Source: Bacteroidota bacterium (GTDB lineage Bacteria > Bacteroidota > Bacteroidia > Chitinophagales > Chitinophagaceae). From it: DNA of 56,274 nucleotides. The stretch covers positions 1 to 56,274 of the forward strand of contig JAFEAJ010000051.1 of assembly GCA_018266455.1 (NCBI GenBank). Reading direction: 5' to 3'. This document shows, piece by piece, positions 43,977 to 53,516 of the stretch; positions within the stretch are counted from its first letter, which is position 1; every line of letters starts with the position of its first letter. The position numbers were made by a program, and so were the translations under genes. The notes under the pieces were generated by a model, which worked only from the letters and a program-made list of their open reading frames with translations, had not been told where the DNA came from and searched no databases.

Positions 43977-43986
43977 TTTTTAAATT

Positions 43987-44760
43987 TTATTGTTCAATGT
44001 TCAATTCATTTTCTACATTCCCTCCAAAGTCTTTAGGGGCATTGTTGTGAGCACAGCTCCCGCAAGCTGCCTCAATGATTTCAGATTTATATGTTTTTGT
44101 TTCCTGGTCTGGTTCAGCCATCGGTTCATACCCAAAATCATTTTTCAAAGCAATCATTAATGCCTGCAATAAGGATTGATAAACTGATCTGTAAACAGGA
44201 GAGTATTCTATTACTGTTTTGAAATGTTTTTTGTAAACTTCATCTTTCTTCTCTATTTTTTTGTCATCGAATTCACCAATCATTTTTTCTACCGCAGGAA
44301 TGACCAGCCGCAAGGCAAGCTCATCCCGGATCTGCATATCTTTCATTTTAGCCAGCAGCCGCAGCACATTGGGCAAATGATCGGACAATTCTGTTTCACA
44401 AACATTGCCGGCTTCGCGGTGTTCACGGTTTAAATGCACGAGCAATTGCCCCCTTTTATAATCTTCGCCAAAAAGAATAAAGCCAATATCGAGGGTGGTA
44501 ATGGCCTGCACATCAAAAGAACGGAGAAACAGCTCCTGAACTTCTGTAAGCGAAGATTTGCTGATGAATTCCATATACACATTCATTGCTTCCGCAGCTT
44601 CAGGAATGCGTAAAGAAAGGTAATCATGTGCCTCTTTGATCTTCTCGATATAAGCATTGTTGTGCGGATAGATAAAAAATGCTGAGAGCAAAGCATAATC
44701 AGCCTGGAGCAGGTTTGGCGTGTTCAGTTTTTTTTCTTTTATGGTTGTAGTTGTTTCCAT
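43987..44760 (-). CDS. narJ: Nitrate reductase assembly chaperone NarJ
   Basis: A 257-residue all-helical protein of the TorD/NarJ superfamily: LLQADYALLSAFFIYPHN, SLTEVQELFLRSFDV, HLNREHREAGNVCET and DHLPNVLRLLAKMKD. It binds apo-NarG and helps insertion of the Mo cofactor. Compared with typical NarJ it has a longer tail, which carries CGSCAHNNAP, a two-Cys segment not expected in the family. It lies between narH and narI as usual. Confidence 0.85.
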   Translation of the reverse strand: METTTTIKEKKLNTPNLLQADYALLSAFFIYPHNNAYIEKIKEAHDYLSLRIPEAAEAMNVYMEFISKSSLTEVQELFLRSFDVQAITTLDIGFILFGEDYKRGQLLVHLNREHREAGNVCETELSDHLPNVLRLLAKMKDMQIRDELALRLVIPAVEKMIGEFDDKKIEKKDEVYKKHFKTVIEYSPVYRSVYQSLLQALMIALKNDFGYEPMAEPDQETKTYKSEIIEAACGSCAHNNAPKDFGGNVENELNIEQ

Positions 44761-44776
44761 TGATATTTTTTTAAAG

Positions 44777-46327
44777 CTAAACGCCCCTCCTTATTTTGCT
44801 TTTGAACCCAAACCCTGTTTCTCCTTTGGTATCGCCGGTGAAGTCGAGCATTTCGATGGCCTGTTCACGGTGCGCCGGCGGAATAACAAACCGGTCTTCA
44901 AATTTTGCTAATGCGGTCAGGTAAAAAATTCCATCAGCCATCTCTGCTGTTAATCCTGCATCCTGTAAAACAGCATCTGCTTTTTCATCACTGATATCGC
45001 CTACTGTTTTTCTTCTTCGGTGAATACGGACCGCCATTAATTTCATCCATTTGTCTTTTATCTTTTCTTCATCGCCCACGCTAAACATGCTGGCCAGGTA
45101 TTTCAGTGGGAAACGGGCCTGGTCAAGCGTGCCCCATAATTCTTTTGTGCTGGTGTCGTATAGCCAATTGTCATCCCAGTATTTTGCCATGGGGTTCATT
45201 TTTTTGCTGTCATCACTGTTGTTCACCTGTTTTACTGTTGCCATTACCGGAAGCAATGGCGGCACATAAAACAACATGGGCAATGTGCGAAATTCAGCAT
45301 GGAGCGGCAGCGCCAGTTTCCATTCTTTCACATATTTGTAAACCGGGGAGAATTGTGCAGCATGGATGGTTGAATCAGCAATGCCATTCATCTTTGCAGC
45401 CCTTATTACCTCTTCATCAAAAGGGTCAAGAATGATATCCAGGTGCGCATCGACCAATTCATGATCATCTTTATGCACGGTATCTTTTATTTTGTCTGCG
45501 TCATAAAGCAATACACCGAGGTAGCGAATGCGACCCACACAGGAGTGCATACAAGCCGGCGCCAGGCCTGCTTCCAGTCTTGGAAAACAAAGGATACATT
45601 TTTCTGATTTTCCGGTGTGCCAGTTGTAGTATGATTTTTTATAGGGACATGCCGTTACGCACATTCTCCATGCCCGGCAAACTTCCTGGTTGATCAATAC
45701 AACACCGTCTTCGCCTCTTTTGTAAATCGCACCGGAGGGGCATGAAGCAACGCATGCAGGGTTCAGGCAATGATTGCAGATGCGGGGAAGATAGAAGAAT
45801 GCCATTTTCTCCAGTTGAAACATTACTTCCTGCTCTGCTTCGCTTAAATGATTAAGATTTGGATCATTCCTTGCAAAGTCTGGCGTTCCGCTGAGGTCAT
45901 CATCCCAGTTGGGCCCCATTTTAATATCAATGGGTTTACCAGTGATCAATGAAACCGGCCTGGCAGTCGGTTGCACATCTCCTTGCGGTGATTCGATCAG
46001 GTCGAGATATTTATATGTAAAGGGCTCATAGTAATCGTCTATAACCGGAAGGTTAGGGTTATAGAAGATATTGGTCAGCCCCCTGCGCTTGCCTGTACCT
46101 TTCAATACCACCCTCCCATTTTTCTTTTCCCATCCCCCCTTATAAATTTCCTGGTCTTCCCATTTGGTTGGATAACCGGTGCCGGGTTTGGTTTCCACGT
46201 TGTTCCACCACATGTATTCCGCGCCTTTGCGGTCTGTCCAAATGTTCTTACAGGCAATAGAACAAGTGTGGCACCCAATACATTTGTCGAGGTGAAAGAC
46301 CATTGATATTTGAGAACGAATATCCAT
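44777..46327 (-). CDS. narH: Nitrate reductase beta subunit NarH
   Basis: A 516-residue four-cluster ferredoxin-type protein. Cluster motifs: CIGCHTCSIACKNIWTDR, RICNHCLNPACVASCPSGA, CRAWRMCVTACPYKKSYYN (with the Trp typical of the [3Fe-4S] site) and KCILCFPRLEAGLAPACMHS. It wires electrons from NarI to NarG. No Tat signal is present, fitting a cytoplasm-facing NarGHI. Full length. Confidence 0.95.
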   Translation of the reverse strand: MDIRSQISMVFHLDKCIGCHTCSIACKNIWTDRKGAEYMWWNNVETKPGTGYPTKWEDQEIYKGGWEKKNGRVVLKGTGKRRGLTNIFYNPNLPVIDDYYEPFTYKYLDLIESPQGDVQPTARPVSLITGKPIDIKMGPNWDDDLSGTPDFARNDPNLNHLSEAEQEVMFQLEKMAFFYLPRICNHCLNPACVASCPSGAIYKRGEDGVVLINQEVCRAWRMCVTACPYKKSYYNWHTGKSEKCILCFPRLEAGLAPACMHSCVGRIRYLGVLLYDADKIKDTVHKDDHELVDAHLDIILDPFDEEVIRAAKMNGIADSTIHAAQFSPVYKYVKEWKLALPLHAEFRTLPMLFYVPPLLPVMATVKQVNNSDDSKKMNPMAKYWDDNWLYDTSTKELWGTLDQARFPLKYLASMFSVGDEEKIKDKWMKLMAVRIHRRRKTVGDISDEKADAVLQDAGLTAEMADGIFYLTALAKFEDRFVIPPAHREQAIEMLDFTGDTKGETGFGFKSKIRRGV

Positions 46328-46357
46328 ACAGCAATTAATTTTAGAATTAATAAGTAC

Positions 46358-49300
46358 TTACCATTCGAGCTTTTCCATTTTCTTTACAATAACGTGCGTG
46401 TCCCGCTGTGGTGCGATTGGGCCCCAATAATTAAAATGATACGAAAACTGGCCATATCCGCCGCTGAGATAATTTGGCTTCAGGTGAGTTCTTGTAACAC
46501 TGTTGTGCCCGCCTCCGCGCTTGCCTCCTCTCAATTGTGATCTTGGAATCCCAATGGTTCTTTCCGGGATATGGTACACGATACAACTGCCGGGCGCAAT
46601 CCTCGAGCTCACTACTGCTCTTGTTACATACACACCGTGGTCATTATGTACTTCCACCCAGTCGTTGTCTTTTATGCCAAGTATTTCAGCATCTTTTTCG
46701 CTCAGCCAGCAGGGTTCGATCCCACGGGACAGTGTCAGCATCCGAAGGTTATCCATATAAGTGGAGTGGATATGCCATTTGCCGTGCGGGGTAAGGTAGT
46801 TCAGCGCTAAAGCTTTTCCTTTCTTCCAGGTTTCTCTTAAATCGCCATACACTTCGGGGCGAGGTGCAGGCTTGTATGTTGGCAGGTGTTCTCCGTGAGC
46901 AATATACAAGTCATGGTCAAGGTAAAAATGTTGCCTTCCTGTCAATGTTCTCCACGGAACCAGGCGTTCCACATTATATGTGTATGCAGCGTATGCCCTT
47001 CCCCCATTCATTAGTCCTGACCATACCGGAGATGTGTTGTACCTTCTTGGCTGTGCCACAAGGTCCGAATAACGAAGTTTTACATCTTCGCTTCCCTCGG
47101 CCAGATCAGCCAGCACAAGCCCGGTTTTCTTTTCCATATTCTTGTATGCCTGAACAGTCAGCTTGCCGTTGGTTAATGTAGAAAGGTTCAATACGGCATT
47201 AGCCGCCCATTCATCCTCCTGTATAGATGGAAGAATTTTTCCATTGTATTCTCTTTGGTGAAAATGATTAGACACACACATGTCATCGAATTCTTCTTTG
47301 CAGGAATAGTGGTTGCCATGTGCGCCTAATCCTTTTTCACGAATGTCTTCGCCCAGCGTAATAAATTTTTCATACAACTGGGTGTAGTCCCTTTCAACAA
47401 CAGTAAACTTGGGCATGGTCTTCCCGGGGATTGGCTCACATTCACCTTTGAACCAGTCTTTGGCTCTCGGCTGCGTGATCTCATCTACAGAATCGTGCTG
47501 AAGCGGCACCATCACAATGTCTTTTTGCACTTCGGCAAAATATTTCTTAGCCATTTCGCTGGTAACTTTGGCTATATTCTTAAAAATATCCCAGTCGGTT
47601 TTTGATTCCCAGACAGGAGCAATGGCCTGGCCAAGCGGATGGATGAATGAATGCATGTCGGTGCTGTTGAGGTCGGTCTTTTCGTACCATGATGCAGCCG
47701 GAAGAATGATGTCGGAATAAAGCGCAGATGAATCCATCCGGAAATTCAGGTCCACCACGAGGTCCATTTTCCCTACAGGAGCAATATCGTGCCACTTCAC
47801 CTCATTTGTCTTTTCTTCAGAATCTGTTGCAATGATGTTGGTATGAGTTCCGAGATAATGATTCAGGGCATATTCTGTTCCTTTCATGCTTCCGTGAATG
47901 GCATTGCCTCTCCAGATATACCATAGCCTTGGGAAATTTTCTTCAGCATCGGGGTCATTGATTGCAAATTCAAGAGCCCGTGATTTGAGTTGCTCTACGG
48001 TATATTTCACGATCTCTTCATTCGTATTTGCGCCTTTCCCTGCCGCTTCTCTTGCAAGCTCAAGCGTATTTTTATTGAACTGGGGATAGAAAGGCATCCA
48101 CCCGTTCCTAACTGAAGTGAAAATGCTATCAGCTACATGCTTGTGGCTCCATTCGTTCTCCGGGACAGGGTTGTAATGATAATGATAGCCATCATACCTG
48201 TACTGGCAGGTGTTTATGTAATGCCATATCGGAGCCTGTTGCTGGCGGGAAACAGGCACCCAGTCTTTTGCAAAAGTGATAGCGCCCCACGAATCAACCG
48301 GTGCTAATTTTTCCTGGCCGACATAATGATTCAACCCGCCACCATTTTTTCCAACACAACCACAAAGAGCTAACGCCATAGCTGCTGAACGGTAAATCAA
48401 ATTGGCATGGTACCAGTGATTAGCCCCGGCGCCGGTGATCACCATACATTTACCTTTTGTTTTCTCTGCGGTTTGCGCCCATTCATGAGCAAATTGTAAA
48501 ACGGTTTTTGAATCTATGCCCGTAAAAATTTCCTGCCAGGCAGGTGTGTAAGAAGCTTCTTTATCATTATAATCTTTCGGGTATTGTCCTTCCAATCCGC
48601 GATCTACCCCGTATTGCCCCATCAGTAAGTCATAAATAGTAGCAACCGGAATTTGCCCATTCACAGTATCGAGATAACGTACAGGAACCCCTCTTAGGAA
48701 TTTATTGTTCAATCCGTACTCGATAAATTCTGTTTGGAGCACATCATCATTTTGTTTAAGAAGCGTAAGAACAGGGTCAAACTTTTTATCGGTCTCACTG
48801 CATTCCAATTTCATGTTCCATTTGCCACCTGCTTTTTCCCAGCGATTGCCCATGCTGCCTTTCGGGACAACCAACTCGCCGGAAAGCTGATCGATATTTA
48901 AAAATTTCCAGTCGCCATTTTCAATATCTTTCCATTTCCCGATTTCATTTGCCCTGACCAATCTTCCCGGTTTGTAATGCCCCCCTTCTTTATCGAGATG
49001 CACCAAAAAAGGGCTATCCGTATATTGCTTGGTATAATCAATAAAATAGGGAACTTGTTTTTGGTGGTGATATTCTTTCAGGATAACATGGGTGGTAGCC
49101 ATCCAGAAAGCATTGTCTGTGCCTGGGTGAAGGGCCACCCATTGATCGGCATACTTGCACACCTGGCTAAAGTCGGGCGAGAATACAACAGCCTTTGTTC
49201 CGTTGTGCCTTGATTCTGCAAAGAAATGGCAGTCGGGCGTGCGGGTCATATTCAGGCAGGCGCCAACATCGGCTATCAGTTTTGCATTATACCAGTCGGC

Positions 49301-49975
49301 GCTTTCGCAAACATCCGTTTGCTCGCCCCACATTTCAGGGAAATGAGTTGGCAGATCGCAATACCAGTCATAAAAGCTCAGGTTTACCCCGCCAAAAAGT
49401 TGAAGGAACCTGGCGCCTGCTGCGTAGCTCAGCATAGACATGGCAGGAATGGGAGAAAACCCGATTACACGGTCAGGCCCATATTTTTTTGCAGTATAAA
49501 TATTTGAAGCGGCAATAATTTCCAATACTTCATCCCAGGTTGCACGGCGGAACCCTCCCTTTCCCCTTGAGCGCTGGTAGCGTTTTCTTTTATCCTTGTC
49601 TCTTTGCAAATTCTCCCATGCTTTGAGCGGGTTGCCGCCTGCTTTTTCTTTTTCTTCCCTGAAAAGGTCAAGCAGTGTGCCGCGGATCAGCGGATATTTT
49701 ATTCTTAAAGGGCTGTATAAGTACCAGGAGTAGGATATCCCGCGCTGGCATCCGCGGGGCTCATACGGTGGAAGCGAATCTTCCAGCAATGGATAATCTA
49801 ATTGTTGCGTTTCCCAAACAACGATCCCGTCTTTCACATGAATTTGCCAGGAGCAGCCGCCGGTGCAGTTTACTCCATGTGTGCTGCGCACAATTCGGTC
49901 ATGTTGAAAACGGTTGCGATAGAATTCTTCCCATTGGCGGGTCTTTGGCGATATGATGTCTTCAATCCAACTCAT
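46358..49975 (-). CDS. narG: Respiratory nitrate reductase alpha subunit NarG
   Basis: A 1205-residue molybdoenzyme. The FS0 cluster site has His33 and Cys37/Cys41 in [16 protein letters not shown] with Cys76 in [11 protein letters not shown]. The Mo ligand Asp207 lies in [18 protein letters not shown], as in Escherichia coli NarG Asp222. The C-terminal cofactor domain is complete ([18 protein letters not shown]). There is no Tat signal, so nitrate is reduced in the cytoplasm and NarK is required. Full length, 30 bases before narH. Confidence 0.96.
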   Translation of the reverse strand: MSWIEDIISPKTRQWEEFYRNRFQHDRIVRSTHGVNCTGGCSWQIHVKDGIVVWETQQLDYPLLEDSLPPYEPRGCQRGISYSWYLYSPLRIKYPLIRGTLLDLFREEKEKAGGNPLKAWENLQRDKDKRKRYQRSRGKGGFRRATWDEVLEIIAASNIYTAKKYGPDRVIGFSPIPAMSMLSYAAGARFLQLFGGVNLSFYDWYCDLPTHFPEMWGEQTDVCESADWYNAKLIADVGACLNMTRTPDCHFFAESRHNGTKAVVFSPDFSQVCKYADQWVALHPGTDNAFWMATTHVILKEYHHQKQVPYFIDYTKQYTDSPFLVHLDKEGGHYKPGRLVRANEIGKWKDIENGDWKFLNIDQLSGELVVPKGSMGNRWEKAGGKWNMKLECSETDKKFDPVLTLLKQNDDVLQTEFIEYGLNNKFLRGVPVRYLDTVNGQIPVATIYDLLMGQYGVDRGLEGQYPKDYNDKEASYTPAWQEIFTGIDSKTVLQFAHEWAQTAEKTKGKCMVITGAGANHWYHANLIYRSAAMALALCGCVGKNGGGLNHYVGQEKLAPVDSWGAITFAKDWVPVSRQQQAPIWHYINTCQYRYDGYHYHYNPVPENEWSHKHVADSIFTSVRNGWMPFYPQFNKNTLELAREAAGKGANTNEEIVKYTVEQLKSRALEFAINDPDAEENFPRLWYIWRGNAIHGSMKGTEYALNHYLGTHTNIIATDSEEKTNEVKWHDIAPVGKMDLVVDLNFRMDSSALYSDIILPAASWYEKTDLNSTDMHSFIHPLGQAIAPVWESKTDWDIFKNIAKVTSEMAKKYFAEVQKDIVMVPLQHDSVDEITQPRAKDWFKGECEPIPGKTMPKFTVVERDYTQLYEKFITLGEDIREKGLGAHGNHYSCKEEFDDMCVSNHFHQREYNGKILPSIQEDEWAANAVLNLSTLTNGKLTVQAYKNMEKKTGLVLADLAEGSEDVKLRYSDLVAQPRRYNTSPVWSGLMNGGRAYAAYTYNVERLVPWRTLTGRQHFYLDHDLYIAHGEHLPTYKPAPRPEVYGDLRETWKKGKALALNYLTPHGKWHIHSTYMDNLRMLTLSRGIEPCWLSEKDAEILGIKDNDWVEVHNDHGVYVTRAVVSSRIAPGSCIVYHIPERTIGIPRSQLRGGKRGGGHNSVTRTHLKPNYLSGGYGQFSYHFNYWGPIAPQRDTHVIVKKMEKLEW

Positions 49976-50018
49976 AATTAGTAAATTATTAGTGATTGGT
50001 ATTTATGTTTATTTTTTT

Positions 50019-50600
50019 TTAGCTCGATTTTGTTTGCCTTTGAAAGACATTGTAATTCACAGGCCGCTGTTTTCTTTTAAACCAGAAAATGGAAAACAGC
50101 ATCAACAGCCCCACTACGCCCACTATGCCGCCTGCCAGCATACGCTTTCCAATGTCGGATGAAGGCGGGGCAGTTTTGGCCAGTTCATCGGAATAAGTTA
50201 AAAAAGCAAGAATGTTATTTGCTTCCTGTGCCGTCAATGGTTTTCCTGAATACGATTGCTGCATTTGCGGCATGGGCATTGGTGAACCAGCAAAAAATGC
50301 TTTTGCGCCATCAGGCGTCAATCGTGTAACGGCCTGGGTAAGGTCTTTTGCCAGTGCGCCACCGCTAACAAATCCTTTGATGCTCACGTTATGGCAAGAA
50401 TTGCAAGCCGGCCCGCCATTGGCAAACCGGATATTGCCTACAAACATATTTTCCCCTGTTTTCCAGTTGCTGCTTGAGGGCACAGTAGCTGCCTGGGCCT
50501 GCGCGGATGCTGTGCTGTCTGTTTTTTGAGCGTATACATTTGAAAAAAATGAAACAAACAAAAAGGCAAATGCCGCAACGGGGAAGAGATGCATTTTCAT
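50019..50600 (-). CDS. Membrane-anchored monoheme cytochrome c
   Basis: A 193-residue protein with a signal peptide (LFPVAAFAFLFVSFFSNVYAQ), one heme motif (ACNSCHN), an axial Met-rich stretch (GSPMPMPQMQQSY) and a C-terminal helix (MLAGGIVGVVGLLMLFSIFWF). It probably stands in the periplasm on its anchor. It is the second gene of the nar operon, 43 bases before narG, and could connect the quinol pool or NarI to other periplasmic acceptors. Confidence 0.88.
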   Translation of the reverse strand: MKMHLFPVAAFAFLFVSFFSNVYAQKTDSTASAQAQAATVPSSSNWKTGENMFVGNIRFANGGPACNSCHNVSIKGFVSGGALAKDLTQAVTRLTPDGAKAFFAGSPMPMPQMQQSYSGKPLTAQEANNILAFLTYSDELAKTAPPSSDIGKRMLAGGIVGVVGLLMLFSIFWFKRKQRPVNYNVFQRQTKSS

Positions 50601-50667
50601 AATCTGTTCTTTTAATGTTTTGTCTCCTTTTTATCTATGGTGCTACTCCTCATTTCATGTAGAGAAG

Positions 50668-51246
50668 TTAATTTTGCTTTTTGAAAAAGGACCTGTCGCT
50701 GCTATAAAAATCTTTTATTTGCTCGACCAGGTTCTTGTTTACCCTTGCTAACGATAATATCACCAACAGCATAACTGCTATCACCGTCAACAACCAGATA
50801 TTTGCTTCTGTAAAAAATTTATCGTTTGCTTTTTCGGCAACTGCCACAGGTTGATTGCCGCTGCCGGTGCTTGCTGCGGCAGTTTTGCTGGCGGAAGCCG
50901 TATTAATATAAGCCAGTACATCTTTTATTTTGTTGTCATCGAGGGTTGGCTGGTCAGGCATGATGGTTTTATTATAAGCCTGAAAAAGTGAATCAGCCGT
51001 TTTGTCCCCGCTTTTTACGACTGACTGAGATGATTTAACGAATTTCAACAACCAATCATGGTTCCTTCTTTCTGTGACCCCGGCCAGGTCCGGGCCTACC
51101 ACCCTTCCTCTTCCAATCGAATGGCAGGCGGCACAAATAGATTTGAACGTGGTTTCTCCATCAGTTGCCGCACCCTGTGCATTTAATATAGTGGGAGCGA
51201 ACATCATGGTTAAACATACTTGCAGAATAAGAATCCCGAATCTCAT
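50668..51246 (-). CDS. Membrane-anchored monoheme cytochrome c
   Basis: A 192-residue protein from the ATG at 51246 (MRFGILILQVCLTMMFA is the signal peptide); a longer frame reaching 51441 has an uncharged, gene-unlike leader and runs over the FNR-type box region. One heme motif, CAACHSIGRGRVVGPDLAGV, with Met in KTIMPDQPTLDD as the probable second ligand, then a low-complexity linker and C-terminal helix (IWLLTVIAVMLLVILSL). First gene of the nar operon. It resembles the anchored c-type cytochromes of other Nar clusters with a c-heme partner. Confidence 0.88.
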   Translation of the reverse strand: MRFGILILQVCLTMMFAPTILNAQGAATDGETTFKSICAACHSIGRGRVVGPDLAGVTERRNHDWLLKFVKSSQSVVKSGDKTADSLFQAYNKTIMPDQPTLDDNKIKDVLAYINTASASKTAAASTGSGNQPVAVAEKANDKFFTEANIWLLTVIAVMLLVILSLARVNKNLVEQIKDFYSSDRSFFKKQN

Positions 51247-51384
51247 GAGCTTATGGTTTTGACTGTAAATTGATGGGCGATGGTATATTGTAATAGATGA
51301 ATGGCGAAGGTGCCATTGGCGCATAGCAGCCCCTGCTGTTCGGGGGCTCCCCTTAATTGATTGATTGTTGGGCATGCTTTCGTT

Positions 51385-51398
51385 TTGAATACAATCAA
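51385..51398. promoter_or_regulatory. FNR/CRP-type palindrome upstream of the nar operon
   Basis: TTGAATACAATCAA, that is TTGA-N6-TCAA, matching the CRP/FNR/DNR half-site pattern exactly. It is 139 bases upstream of the first nar-operon start codon. If used as a class II site it would put transcription start near 51350. One such 8-base match can occur by chance in a window this size. Confidence 0.45.
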
Positions 51399-51657
51399 GG
51401 CGCATTGACCACTGATGGGTGTCATCTGTTTCAATGTGCACACATTTTCAGTATAATTGCCAGCATACCGCATGACGAATATCAGCCGTGGTTATGATTT
51501 TTCTCAGTGGTTAAAATAATTGCTAAACGATAGGCCCAACAAAAGAGCCGGCCAACGATTTTTGATTTGTTCTTTCTTCACGAAAAAACAATGTGGCCAG
51601 CACTGAACAGGGTAGTATAAAAAAATAAGCTAAAAAAAAGGATTAGGGCCTGGCTTC

Positions 51658-51700
51658 AGCTTTTCCAAAGTTATTACCGATGTAAAGCTTTGGAAAAGCT
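51658..51700. repeat. 13-base perfect inverted repeat
   Basis: AGCTTTTCCAAAG (51658-51670) and CTTTGGAAAAGCT (51688-51700), separated by 17 bases. There is no T-run after it, so it is not a standard terminator. It lies upstream of the GT2 promoter and could be an operator or a hairpin ending a transcript from either side. Confidence 0.6.
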
Positions 51701-51775
51701 TAATCACTGATATACGAAATCAACGAAATAAAATTTTAACAGGCCATTAGAGTTCCACCCTGATGTGCTTACTAT

Positions 51776-51806
51776 TTTGTTTGCCTTTTTTATAGTGCTA
51801 ATTTTG
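51776..51806 (+). promoter_or_regulatory. Promoter of the GT2 gene
   Basis: TTTG (51776-51779), 19-base spacer, TAATTTTG (51799-51806): a full Bacteroidota -33/-7 promoter. Its predicted start, near 51814, lies inside the longer open frame from 51765 and so supports the start codon at 51849. Confidence 0.65.
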
Positions 51807-51848
51807 AATGAGGTTATTTTTAGCACCACTTTTTATTCAAACCTTGAA

Positions 51849-52517
51849 ATGGAACATAACGAAAGGAAAGATATCGGCCCCGCCTTGCCTTTTTTTTCTG
51901 TCATCATTGCCACTTATAACAGGGCCATGCTTTTGAAGAGAGCTATGGGTTCATTAATGGCCCAGGCTGAAACTGATTGGGAAGCCATAATTATAGACGA
52001 TGGAAGTATTGACGAGACGCAATCGGTGATGGCGCTGTACAAACAACAAGATACAAGGATCCGCTATTGCCGGCAGGAAAACAAAGGCGCTGTGGCTTCA
52101 AAAAATGAAGGGATCAGGCTGTCGAAAGGGAAGTTCATTACTTTTTTGGATTCAGATGACGAATACGATATTGATCATCTTAGTACCCGGAAGAAATTAT
52201 TAATAGAAAATAAGGCTGTTGAATTTTTGCATGGCGGGATAAAAATTATTGGCAGCCCGTATGTGCCCGACCGTTTTGAACATGGCAGGATGATACATTT
52301 ATCTGAATGTGTTATTGGCGGCACTTTTTTTATCAGTAAGCAGTTAGCAGCCCTGATGAATGGCTTTAAAGAAATTCCTTATGGATTTGATGCTGATTTT
52401 TTTGAGCGAGCAAAGCAAATGGGCGTAGCTATCCTGAAAACAAGCATCCCTACTTATGTTTATCATCATGAAACCCCGAATTCCATTACTAATGCGATGC
52501 TGAACAAAGGAGATTAA
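51849..52517 (+). CDS. GT2-family glycosyltransferase
   Basis: A 222-residue protein from the ATG at 51849 (MEHNERKDIGPALP). The GT-A motifs are FFSVIIATYNRAMLLKRAM, AIIIDDGSIDET, and the metal-binding ITFLDSDDEYD. The chosen start follows a well-formed promoter; the longer frame would begin inside it with a hydrophobic stretch encoded by the promoter itself. At this length it has the catalytic domain but little C-terminal extension, and probably adds a sugar in the cytoplasm. No other glycan genes are adjacent, so the product is unknown. Confidence 0.85.
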   Translation: MEHNERKDIGPALPFFSVIIATYNRAMLLKRAMGSLMAQAETDWEAIIIDDGSIDETQSVMALYKQQDTRIRYCRQENKGAVASKNEGIRLSKGKFITFLDSDDEYDIDHLSTRKKLLIENKAVEFLHGGIKIIGSPYVPDRFEHGRMIHLSECVIGGTFFISKQLAALMNGFKEIPYGFDADFFERAKQMGVAILKTSIPTYVYHHETPNSITNAMLNKGD

Positions 52518-52561
52518 ATTTTTAAAGCGATCCTGATAAAAAGCTCTCATTTCTTTTCTCT

Positions 52562-52592
52562 TTTGCTTCGAAAAATAAAATCGCAATATTTG
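52562..52592 (+). promoter_or_regulatory. Promoter of the carboxymuconolactone decarboxylase-like gene
   Basis: TTTG (52562-52565), 19-base spacer, AATATTTG (52585-52592): seven of eight -7 positions fit TAnnTTTG. It lies 73 bases upstream of the start at 52665. Confidence 0.5.
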
Positions 52593-52664
52593 TACAACAA
52601 ATTAGAAAAGGTGTTGTTGATAGATTAAGAATCAAATTTTATTGACTTTATAAAAGAAGAAATT

Positions 52665-53012
52665 ATGGAAAATAATGACATGTTCCCGAAATCAACGCGT
52701 GAAGCTAACGAGAAAAAAGCGGCGCTTGCCCCAAGAAACATTGAAGCCTGGCGCAATTTCAGCAAGACCGTCTTTGAAGCCGGTGCATTGGATGAAAAAA
52801 CAAAACAACTGATTGCCGTAGCCGTTGCGCATGTAACGCAATGCCCTTATTGTATCCGTTCTCATACGCCGCTGGCCATGCGCAAAGGCGCAACTAAAGA
52901 AGAGATTATGGAAGCGATATGGGTGGCAGCAGAAATGAGGGCAGGTGCTGCTTACGCACATGCCAACCTCGCTATGGAAGAAATAGAAAAATATAACACA
53001 AAGAAAAACTGA
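52665..53012 (+). CDS. Carboxymuconolactone decarboxylase/AhpD-like protein
   Basis: A 115-residue protein with the CMD core: LIAVAVAHVTQCPYCIRSHT, where Cys60 and Cys63 form the CxxC pair and His67 follows, then EEIMEAIWVAAEMRAGAAY. AhpD-type members use these residues as a peroxidase/thiol relay; others are decarboxylases. It is followed 28 bases later by a second CMD-type gene and an SDR, probably one operon. Confidence 0.88.
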   Translation: MENNDMFPKSTREANEKKAALAPRNIEAWRNFSKTVFEAGALDEKTKQLIAVAVAHVTQCPYCIRSHTPLAMRKGATKEEIMEAIWVAAEMRAGAAYAHANLAMEEIEKYNTKKN

Positions 53013-53040
53013 AGAAATTAAAATAAATTAAATGTACAGT

Positions 53041-53514
53041 ATGGAAAAGCAAAGGATCAATTATTCAAAAAATGCCCCAGAAGCTATTAAAGGGCTTTTA
53101 GAGATAGAAAAATATGTTGAAGGATCCGGGTTAAACCGAACTGTTTTTGAGCTGGTAAAATGCAGGGCTTCTCAAATTAACGGCTGCGCTTACTGCCTGG
53201 ATATGCATACCAAAGATGCCCGTGCAGCCGGTGAGACCGAACAGCGCTTGTACTTAGTTTCTGCATGGCATGAAGCGCCTCACCTCTATACAGATAAAGA
53301 ACGCGCCGCGCTTGCCTGGACAGAAGCGCTGACCCTGGTCTCAAAAAATAATATACCGGATTCATTGTATGAAGAGGTAAAGAAACATTTTGATGAAAAT
53401 GAATTAATAGCGCTTACCATGGCCATCGTTGCCATTAATGGCTGGAACAGGCTGGCTGTTGCATTTAAAACACCGGCTGGTTCTTACGTGCCCGGCAAAT
53501 GGGCTAAAAAATAA
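53041..53514 (+). CDS. AhpD/CMD-family peroxidase-like protein
   Basis: A 157-residue protein from the ATG at 53041; the ORF also has a Met three codons earlier. The active-site stretch is VKCRASQINGCAYCLDMHT, with a CxxC and a downstream His, and EALTLVSKNNIPDSLYEEV with ALTMAIVAINGWNRLAV complete the family pattern. It probably handles peroxide or thiol stress with its neighbour; the true substrate is unknown. The SDR begins 2 bases after its stop. Confidence 0.88.
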   Translation: MEKQRINYSKNAPEAIKGLLEIEKYVEGSGLNRTVFELVKCRASQINGCAYCLDMHTKDARAAGETEQRLYLVSAWHEAPHLYTDKERAALAWTEALTLVSKNNIPDSLYEEVKKHFDENELIALTMAIVAINGWNRLAVAFKTPAGSYVPGKWAKK

Positions 53515-53516
53515 AC

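Larger units (their letters stand above)
51247..51764. other. Regulatory region upstream of the nar operon
   Basis: About 500 bases between divergent transcripts. It contains an FNR/CRP-type palindrome (51385-51398), a small stem AGCCCC/GGGGCT (51328-51348) in the predicted nar leader, and a 13-base inverted repeat (51658-51700). No gene is seen; no exact -7 box on the minus strand was found, which would fit a promoter needing an activator. Confidence 0.5.
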
